64,000 nt of DNA, from assembly GCF_000003815.2 (NCBI RefSeq), contig NC_049981.1, positions 31,436,836 through 31,500,835 on the forward strand, given 5' to 3'. The notes below the pieces were generated by a model. The model saw nothing but the letters and a program-made list of their open reading frames with translations, made no database searches and was not told where the DNA came from. Positions within the stretch are counted from its first letter, which is position 1, and every line of letters begins with the position of its first letter. The translations under genes and the position numbers were made by a program. Shown in pieces: positions 48,669-64,000 of the stretch. Source of the stretch: Branchiostoma floridae (lineage: Eukaryota; Chordata; Leptocardii; Amphioxiformes; Branchiostomatidae).

Positions 48669-49753
48669 TATCCACTGACAGTTATTTCACACAAATTCCT
48701 TTATAACAAATAAACACTTTAATACATTACATAAAAATACATTTGCAATATATATATTGTACAATAGTGTCTATATATAATACAAACATTAAACTATTTC
48801 ATCATCATCATTTAACTAATAATTTTAACTAATCATCTGTTTGTGAGATAGCATATCAGCATCAACATGTGGCTTATTTGCAATACAAACTACATGTATT
48901 AAGTGGAGTCCTGGTACCCCCCATGCAGAGCCTTTTCACTTGGGCACGACAAAGTACGTATATATGAAGTGATTTAGGAAGGTACCGGCTTAATCACGTT
49001 AGAAAGCCATAATGAAAATGTGTAAAATCAGCATAATTCCTTTTCAAGTATCCCTATATTCCCCATGTGGAGCCCTAATCAACATAACCAATCAATCATA
49101 ATATTTTTGACAGTTATGCATGGTTTACACACAAACAACAGTACAAAAAAAATTCATGACTGTCCCCTGCATAATGGTGCGGTCCAAAAAGTGGTCGGTT
49201 ATTAGAATAACCGACCACTTTTGAGGTTACTGCCTGATAACCCATGGGAAATGGGGGCCTCTGATTGGCCAACTCCATCTGGCTATATGATAATGATCCT
49301 TAATATTCGGCAAAAAGGGAGTAATTGGGCCAAGAGAGTCCACGCTACTAAGGTAAACTATCCATAGCCGGAGTAGCTGGTCTGGTAGAGACTACTAATT
49401 TAAATTTACACACAATAGGCGTGCATAGGGATACCTTTCTCCCGTCATCCCTACCTGAATTTTTGGCCCGATCGTGTCACAGGTCACCGACCGAACGGAT
49501 GTACACCTGTTCAGGTCAGTAAAGTTAAACTGATTGAAGAAGACACCATTTACGAATACGATATTTCACTTATCGGTAAAGCTAAAACGTAAAAGTATTT
49601 GGGGATCCACAAAAGACTCCGTACACTTAAAAGTACATTTGATGTCAAATGGAAGGAAAAATAGTATTTATTCTGTGTCAAAATCCTGAGAAACTGCTTT
49701 GACTTCCATCTCTCCGTCATCAGTGACGTCATGTAACATCTCCCATCATCCCC
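48669..49753. other. F-G spacer
   Basis: AT-rich, with no gene. Contains a truncated MITE end at 49341-49395 and an AATAAA in GST-G orientation at 49667-49672, 82 bases 3' of the GST-G stop. Confidence 0.5.
49724..49731. promoter_or_regulatory. Palindromic TGACGTCA in GST-G 3' UTR
   Basis: A full CRE-type palindrome 23 bases past the stop codon, within TGACGTCATGTAACATCTCC, a segment also present at the same place in GST-H (52760-52767). It may simply be retained from duplication. Confidence 0.35.
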
Positions 49754-51919
49754 TCAGAAGTCGAACATCCCTGCGGGACGCTCGGCCATCCACTTGGCGA
49801 TGCGCGGGTTGGCCTTGACCGTGTCGCACACCTTGGTCAGTTTGGGGTAGTCCTGCATGGTTCCCGCTTTGTAAACCTCCTCGATGTTATGCGCGATGTT
49901 AAATAACACCAGGTCGCACCACAGAAGCTAGAAAGAAATGCAGAAAAGGTTAGCGTTATTCTGAACCACTGCTGCTGATTTGGTTTGACGTTATCTTCCT
50001 CGATACCTTTCACCCTGGTATTAATATCTACTGCACGCCGCATTTCTGCAATAATTTATTGCAGAATTCAAACAAAGTAGCCCTGCGAGTTCGTGTTTCA
50101 AACTATTTCAACGATACACACTTTTTCTTTCTCAAAACGTAATGTCAAACACATATGTCCTTCCTTCCTTCCTTCCTTCCTTCATTCAATTCTTTGGTTG
50201 TACTCACGCTGTTGCCCACTAGATGTCCGTCAGACCCGCTCAGCTTCTCACACTTGCCGAGTCTCTCTGCGATCAACTTATCCAACTCCTTCGACTTTTC
50301 CTCCTAAAATAGCAAAATGAGAGCATGGAAGTAAAGAAATTCAGTCAAAGGACTGCGTTCAGCTATTTGGTACCATTACAATATCATTGTTTATTCACAT
50401 TTCGCCCGCACCATAGCCCAGCAGAATACAAAACAAAGAAGAAAGAAAAAAACAGCACAACACAAATAAATCACCTTGTCTTTTTCATCCTTGGCGAATA
50501 CTACCACACCAGCCATTTTCGGTATCAGCTCCTCAAGCTCGTCTACAAAGGCGTCTGCCTGGGCCCGCTCTAGCCTGGTTTTACCGTCCAGTCCTACAGG
50601 AGTTGTAAATTGTTAAAGCCGCATTCATATTGTTTACGTCCCGCTATGGTAAGGACATGTGATGAGAGTCAGTTTGGTTTTACCGCCCATTCCTGCAGGA
50701 GTAGATGGAACAGACGCGCTCATACTCCGTGGACCACTCAACTTCCCTAGCGTTACATCACAAGGGGCGGCGAACACCAACATTCGAACACATTCCAGCA
50801 TGCTAGATTTGCGTTCGATCGAACGCATTCCAGACTTCGATCCTGCTAGATTTATGTTCTATAACTATGTTAGAACCACCGGATGCGTTCGAATGTGGGT
50901 GCAAATGACGCAGTCCCCCTTTTGTTACGCATGCAGATTCTTTAGCGGAGATACATTGTTTACGTCACGCTTCAGTAAGGTCACGTGATGTGAGTTACGA
51001 GTCAATCAACCTGCGTAAGGCTGGAGATTAGTACGAAAATTTGTCGAGTCATTTATAATCTGTTTTGCAAACAGTTCGCCGACAACAGGCCTACCCTTAC
51101 GCAAACCCCTTACAACAGCTGTTTGTGTAGCAATCAAAGTTAAACCCAGTGAACGCACTCACCCGTCTCCCTTGCAATGAAGCGAGCTATGGACATGCTC
51201 TGGCTGAGGGTGATCCCATCCACCTCGAGAATGGGCAGTACGCCCATCGGAGTGCCTGAAACATGGAGCATTCCTAGTATCTGCTGCATGGAGTAAGCAC
51301 TAGTTCTGTTGACTTTTGATGCCTTGTATCGTCATGAATCGGTTTGGTTGGAAAAGGCATATAGCCACGGTTGCCTCACTAGCCAGTCGAAAAGGGACTA
51401 CCGAATCGTTGGCAGGTCATTTCTGTTTGTTGTATGGGTTTTGATTTGACTTTATGCCAGGGCTTCCCAATTAGCCTCAGGCTATTATACAGTACAGGGC
51501 TAGCCCTGGTACCGCCGCTCAACAACATAAATGGTTACAATGCGTTTACAGATGGAGTTTGTTTATTCGTGCAATTACGTACTAAGTACAAAGTAAATCA
51601 GGGAAATAATTACTTAAAATACTAAGACGATCTGTGTTTACTTAGTAATACTAGCCTATCATGCGTGCTATATAACGAGCTTCAAAACGAGCATGAATTC
51701 TGTAACAATGTTATCCTAATTTCTTCTCACGTCTATTCACAAGGACCGTAACTTGAGCAAACATCACACATGCCACCACTCACTGTCTTTGTGTGCCGGC
51801 CACTGGTCGAATGTGATTCTCACATCCTCGTACTCAACCCCAGCAGCGGCGAATAGCAGCCTGGTCGGCTCACCGCGAGCTCGGACGTCAAAGTACGTCA
51901 GCTTGTACTTGGGCGCCAT
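49754..51919 (-). CDS. GST-G: sigma-class glutathione S-transferase
   Basis: Exons 51784-51919, 51163-51255, 50475-50593, 50208-50303 and 49754-49927 (618 nt, 205 residues). N-domain: [17 protein letters not shown] with Tyr9, Arg15 and Trp40. MGVLP replaces the usual MGQLP, and [10 protein letters not shown] has Ser in place of Cys before the Gln-Ser pair. C-domain: [33 protein letters not shown] and [16 protein letters not shown], ending ERPAGMFDF. Exon 5 is three codons longer than in A-F, and exon 3 one codon longer, both shared with GST-H. Exon 5 uses a TAG acceptor preceded by a pyrimidine tract. Confidence 0.95.
50158..50184. repeat. (TTCC)n microsatellite
   Basis: Six to seven TTCC units in GST-G intron 4, close to the exon 4 donor. 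Confidence 0.9.
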
Positions 51920-51970
51920 CCTGGGTCCTGTTTGGACGTTCTTGTGGCTAGCTAGCGGTGTCTCGATGCA

Positions 51971-52076
51971 GAACTGGAATGGGCGGTCCCTTATCTTCGA
52001 CAGGTGTAAATATGCCCGTGTGTGCCAACTGCGTCCGGGCATGGCACTTGTTTGAATGGGACGTACCATCAGAGAG
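51971..52076 (-). promoter_or_regulatory. GST-G promoter region
   Basis: A 45-base block at 51971-52015 (GAACTGGAATGGGCGGTCCC then TTATCTTCGACAGGTGTAAA) is identical in GST-H. It contains a GATA-type AGATAAG and a TATA-like ATATTTA at 52007-52013 in gene orientation, 91 bases before the ATG. Further up, CACTTGTTTGAATGGGACGT and ACCATCAGAGA (52045-52076) match the block of the other genes. The TGACACAGC element of E, F and I is absent. Confidence 0.5.
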
Positions 52077-52609
52077 GGTAGGACTCGCCACAGACAGTTA
52101 CATTGTAAATCTAGTGATACCAGGTGTCAAAGGTCACCGACCGACTGGATATGTCTAATGAATGGATTAACCTTTGATATGAATTTTAAGGAAATGCTTT
52201 ATACACGTCACAAAGAACACCGTGGCTATAAAAAAGTAAACCTACATAACCTATCTGAATTACAAATGCGTGATTGTAGCAATCTGTACTACGTATACTG
52301 CTGACCTAGCGGGGTCGGTTCAAAGTTTGAAGAAAAAGTGACACAAGGTGTATTCTAGTTGATATCAAATCGCGTAGGGAAGGGGTAATAAAGAGCGTAA
52401 CAGAAGAGTGTTCTCACATCGTAGTGTGTGTATAGAAGTCAACTTTTCCTACATACAGCATGGGAGGGTGGGTTTTGTAGTGTCCGTCATAAAGCTTTTA
52501 GATTATATAAGAAAGGAGTACACCACTCATTTATTCAATGATTTCTTCCTTCATACAGTTTTCCATACCGAAAAAGATGCACTTAAAACACTTGTTAAAA
52601 TGAAAAGCA

Positions 52610-52615
52610 TTTATT
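52610..52615 (-). terminator. GST-H polyadenylation signal
   Basis: AATAAA in gene orientation, about 175 bases 3' of the GST-H stop. Confidence 0.5.
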
Positions 52616-52789
52616 TAGCAGAATGTAAAAACCACTGCGTACACGATTTTCAATTCTTGAGTATACATGTCTGTCAAATGGAAGAAAAACATAGCATCTA
52701 TTTTCTTTCAACCTCATGTGAAACTGCCTAGACGTTTAACTCTCCGCCATGACCATCCGTGACGTCATGTAACATCTCCCCAGATCTCC

Positions 52790-56354
<3,565 letters not shown>

Positions 56355-57064
56355 GGTAGGGCAAAGTTACAAACAGTTGCATTGTGAAGCCGCGGGTGAT
56401 AACAGGTGTCTGTGGAGACTCTGTCGTTTTAAATGAAGTCGTGATTATTGACAAACTGAGGATAATTTCTTTGGCTTGGACCTATCATTAAGGTTGATAT
56501 TGTTCGCTGTTTACGGTGATCCGATCACTGCAGGATGAATAAGGTCTTTGGGGAAGAAAGTTGTTTGCAATAGAAAAATCAACTCCTCGTTTGTAGTGAC
56601 TCTGTTGCTATGGTGTCTTTTAAACGGAATGTTTGAGATACACAAAAAACTCGCCTGCTCTTTCATGCGACCACGTCTGCATAATTTGAGGACAAACATT
56701 GACACTGAAAGATCTCTAGCATTCTGGTCTGTCATGGCCTTTGGCCCCACTTTTCTTGTGTCAACTTGTGAACGCCGTCCATGTTGCCTTGTCGTACTCT
56801 GTTGTTTAGGCAACGCGAACAGGTGAGAGATGTTTGACGCGTGTACCTGGTGCGGTAGGTTCAAAGTCCACCTGCACCACCGCCAGCCGTCGGCACGGGG
56901 CGCTTCTCAGTGCAGATCAGTTGAGGTCAGGAGAGGTATTAGTCTGTCAAGCTCTTCTGTTTTAATCTGGGTATAACAATGCTGCCTTGGCAAATGAAAG
57001 ATGTGACAAGGGTGGAGTGGTTCAGGTGATCCGGTGAGTAAATGTTACATCGGACAAAATTATG

Positions 57065-57212
57065 TCACTCACTCACTCACTCACTCACTCACTCACTCAC
57101 TCACTCACTCACTCACTCACTCACTCACTCACTCACTCACTCACTCACTCACTCACTCACTCACTCACTCACTCTCACTCACTCACTCACTCACTCACTC
57201 ACTCACTCTCTC
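57065..57212. repeat. (TCAC)n microsatellite
   Basis: About 148 bases of nearly pure TCAC repeats between GST-H and GST-I; open frames of Thr-His-Ser-Leu through it are artefacts. Confidence 0.99.
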
Positions 57213-57700
57213 ATGTATATAACAATCAAGTATTACGTAAATAAACGTTTCAAAGTTTACTTTTTTATTCTTATGTATTGCAAGGACAGAGTTGTCAATG
57301 TAGTAAAGGTAGACATTCATGGAATGACTACCACACAAGTCGCAGTACACGTCGCATAAAGTATTACAGTGGCTCCCTTTTGTTCGAACAGCCTTTGTGA
57401 CCTTTTCAGCTGCAAGGAGGAGGTAGAGGTTTGAAAATGAAATTAACCCCACAATTATGAGATGTCTAGAAAATATGTTTTTCCGTGTCATACTTTCAAT
57501 CTACAGCAGCAACGTTACAAAAGAATTGTGGAATTGTGTAGAAGAATTGAATGTGTATCTACGTACGCGTGTATCCGTCTGTATTTGCTACTGAATGTGA
57601 AAAGCTAATAAAAAAAAACTCCCTGTGCTCTGTCGATCAAGCACTAACTGGTGGTAATATTGCCACAATTGAAACACATTTTTGTTGGTTTCTTTTCCAC

Positions 57701-61379
<3,679 letters not shown>

Positions 61380-61459
61380 TTAAATGCTACGTAGAGAGCG
61401 AGACGAGGGTTCTACTACTCGCTGGATGCCTGAGAATGGGCGTTTCTCACCTGAGCTGG

Positions 61460-61537
61460 TATAAATAGTGTGTGGGGGGTGACACAGCACTTATTTCCAA
61501 AGGAGGTCATGCTTGTTTAATAGGGAGGTACCATTAA
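61460..61537 (-). promoter_or_regulatory. GST-I promoter: TATA-like, antioxidant-response-like element, conserved block
   Basis: Plus-strand view: TATAAATA at 61460-61467 (about 95 bases before the ATG), TGACACAGC at 61480-61488, then GCTTGTTTAATAGGGAGGTA with CCATTAACC to 61537. Same order and nearly the same spacing as B, E and F. Confidence 0.55.
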
Positions 61538-62626
61538 CCATGCAAAACTAGGGAAACCTCTCAGACTTTTGGGGCTTTAATACAGGACCGAGGTGTCGTT
61601 GCACTTATGGAAACCTTGGGAGTCTTGAGTCAAACATTAACATGACGAGGAAAAGGAGATGTTTTTTTCGTCGATTGCTGCATTTTTAAGGGCACCGTCG
61701 CCGCTAATTCTGCCCTCAGCGAGGCGGCGTGCATTGAAGCATGATGTTTGAGATTCCGCTGTTGCCGCCGTGCAGGTATTTGCACTGGTGCTATGGAGAA
61801 AACAAAAGCTTGGGAACCACGGACCCACTTGTTTTCATTGACGCTCTGCCCAGTGGAATGAGACCAATGATTAACCTAAAGTAGATTTGTACGACCCATG
61901 AGTTTCTAAATTGAATATGATCCTTGATGTTAAAGTATGAGTTAAAAGACAAGAAAGGCACACAAAACATACATAGTACACTTCTTTAGGAATGAAATTC
62001 CTTTCGACTACTAATGACTCATTGGGTGACGTCCAATAATCGCTCAACCGTCGGCACCTGAGTGGAGAGTCCGAGAGGACGTGTGGACAAGTGGTTTTGA
62101 GGGCGTGGCACAATTTACGTGCTACCGGCCGTTGCCATGGGCGTGTCCTGATGATCTCCAAGCAGATGTACCGCTGGCATGGGATAGTATGAAACCTGCG
62201 CAAGGATTGTAGCCGGGCAAGGAGTGCTCATTATTTGTCCCGATGGCTAATAGACCGGCTACAATTTTTGCCAAGTCTTGAAACCATCTTATGCCAGCGG
62301 TAAATCTGCTCGTAATTTCTAACCTACGTTTAGACGGAAAAGCAGTTCATTACGCACATGTAACATGAATTTACGTTGGCGAATTGGAGGCATTCTTTGC
62401 ATGCGTTATACAACAGTGAGTTTGCATTGTGACAGGGGAGGTGTCGTAGGTCCTTGTCCATGGTTGGGTCTGTCAAGCCTCGCTGAAAACTTACAATGTC
62501 CACGAGTATAGCGTGACTTGGCACATTTTAGAACATGTCAGACTGCACCCGCTTACTCATACTCTATATCCACACACCCCAGTATGGATGGGCAACGATG
62601 CATTGTGTTTTTATTGGGAATGGTAG

Positions 62627-62681
<55 letters not shown>

Positions 62682-62684
62682 TCA

Positions 62685-62733
<49 letters not shown>

Positions 62734-63261
62734 TCACACACACACACACACACACACAGACAGAAGGTACATGCCCATTTACATTCGTAGACGCGAGCCA
62801 AATACATGTAGTTTCGCTCCATTAGGGTGAAGTAAATATTAATTGCCACCTTAAGTATTTATTTGATACTGCAGGAAAGTTTTAGTACTGTAAGTGCAGA
62901 AACTTTCGCGTTGGTCGCTTTACCGCGAACATTTCCCTTCTGTCTTCTGTCCGCGCCGCCTACGAAACCCCCTTCTCGCTACATGTACGTAGTAAACATT
63001 GTCAAAGTATGATGAAATGTTTGAGGTACTTGCCACGGTAAAGACACGTGAATACTTACAAAGACACATTTTACTTCGCATTCATTGATACAGGCGAATC
63101 AGGTAAAAATCACTTCACTTTATTTCACCACAGAGTCAGAGCAAACCTACATTCGAATAAATGCCAGCTCCCAGCTTTGGGAAGTACATTGAGTGAAATG
63201 TCTCTAAACATTATTGTTTAAAAGCAAAAACAATAACAAATAGATTCCACATCGCTTTAAT
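61538..63261. other. Spacer upstream of GST-I
   Basis: No gene recognised. Contains a diverged MITE of the CTCCAAGCAGATC family (62154-62317) and a long CA microsatellite (62629-62758). Confidence 0.5.
62629..62758. repeat. (CA)n microsatellite
   Basis: About 130 bases of CA with two CTCACTCA interruptions. Thr-His open frames across it are artefacts. Confidence 0.99.
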
Positions 63262-63267
63262 TTTATT
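63262..63267 (-). terminator. Possible polyadenylation signal for the right-edge gene
   Basis: AATAAA in minus orientation, about 385 bases 3' of the stop at 63650. Confidence 0.4.
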
Positions 63268-63649
63268 CCTTTCCTTTTTTTCCTGATGTGGATGCTTCTT
63301 ATAGTTCTGCTAGACTATTGTCTCTATAGCTTCAGGTCTGTTTGCCATACATACACGTAATACAGTTTGCTTTGCTATGTAATCATCAATTATTCTAGAT
63401 CTTAATGTCCTAACATATTAATGTCATTATTGTACTATTGTTGGAAAGTGTTATTACTATGATGTCTTTCAATTGTTGCTGTAACATCATCATTATAAAA
63501 TTATAGAACATTTTCAAGGGAGTGAATATTATGTGCAGAGACGTTTAGCCACAATAAACTGTTTCTTCTGTTGACATGAAGGTCTTGTCAATTCTCAAAT
63601 ATTTACATCATACAATAAATCTGAAATTTACTGATACAAGATATCATTA

Positions 63650-64000
63650 TCATTCATATACTACCCGAGGAGCATCATCGTCACTTCCGCTGATGATATA
63701 ACAGGCAATAGCTTGTGCCTGTTCTCCGTTATTCTGGTACATTACTGATGAGGCGTCAGCCACTACTACCTCCTTGGTACTAGTATTCTCATGGTTAATC
63801 TCAAAAGAAGCAAATGTTACTGCCTCAACCTCATTGCCAGATTCACAGTTAAACCGAGAATGGGTAGATACTGCCATATCATCATCGTCGTCATTTCCAT
63901 AGACAATATGAGAGGCAGAAGATTTCGCCTGTTCACCATCATTCTTGTAGATGGCTGGCGAGGCAGTAGATATTGCTTCGCCATTCCTATTTCTATAGAT
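63650..64000 (-). CDS. C-terminal part of an unidentified protein with repeated YxN motifs
   Basis: Open from the window edge to TGA at 63650-63652 (116 residues visible; the start lies outside). Sequence is acidic and Ser/Thr/Ala-rich with an imperfect repeat: IYRNRNGEAIST, IYKNDGEQAKSS, VYGNDDDD, MYQNNGEQAQAI. Four tyrosines stand in Y-x-N, the core of Grb2 SH2-binding sites, so this could be the cytoplasmic tail of a signalling receptor. No membrane span is visible in this part. Family not recognised. Confidence 0.5.
   Translation of the reverse strand: MYRNRNGEAISTASPAIYKNDGEQAKSSASHIVYGNDDDDDMAVSTHSRFNCESGNEVEAVTFASFEINHENTSTKEVVVADASSVMYQNNGEQAQAIACYIISGSDDDAPRVVYE

Noticed and set aside
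57034-57359. Three overlapping Thr-His-Ser-Leu repeat frames
   Set aside because: A TCAC tetranucleotide repeat is open in several frames; not coding.
62518-62825. Thr-His rich frames of 90-96 residues
   Set aside because: CA microsatellite translation.

Overview
This is animal (metazoan) genomic DNA: multi-exon genes with GT-AG introns, many small inverted-repeat transposons, tRNA-derived SINEs, LINE 3' ends, microsatellites and two 100-base assembly gaps. Gene content and repeat style suggest a cephalochordate (amphioxus, Branchiostoma), but this is an inference from pattern recognition and was not checked by a search.

The dominant content, from 14967 to 61370, is a head-to-tail array of nine glutathione S-transferase genes, all on the minus strand and called GST-A to GST-I here from low to high coordinate. 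They are sigma class, the class that contains vertebrate haematopoietic prostaglandin D synthase and cephalopod S-crystallins. Each has five coding exons in the same phases (1,1,0,0), encodes 201-205 residues, and is intact, with canonical splice sites, the catalytic Tyr9 and the Gln64-Ser65 glutathione-binding pair. A-D and E-I form two subfamilies, seen best in exon 5 (LTYADL against LLWCDL or MLWCDL) and exon 3 (WEEAQ against E-Q/R-A-Q-AD). E and F lie in a recent segmental duplication; G and H are a second close pair. Promoters of B, E, F and I share a TATA-like box, then 12-14 bases upstream a TGAC(A/G)CAGC element that matches the antioxidant-response core TGACnnnGC, then a further conserved block.

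Before the array, from 33 to 6787, three tandem minus-strand single-exon genes each encode a 37-residue single-span membrane micropeptide. All carry Q-x-L-L-x-I-N-F-L-I-I-A, which resembles the transmembrane start of phospholamban and sarcolipin, the regulators of the SERCA calcium pump. This is the strongest candidate for an undescribed system in the window.

From about 6800 to 14960 there is no gene I can support; it holds transposon remnants, an assembly gap and a possible NRF-1/YY1 type promoter near 14222. At the right edge, 63650-64000 is the C-terminal end of an unidentified minus-strand gene with four YxN tyrosine motifs. Transposons shape the array: a 985-bp fold-back element sits 14 bases past the GST-B stop codon, a LINE tail supplies the exon 3 splice donor of GST-E, and a 12-copy minisatellite fills much of GST-D intron 1.
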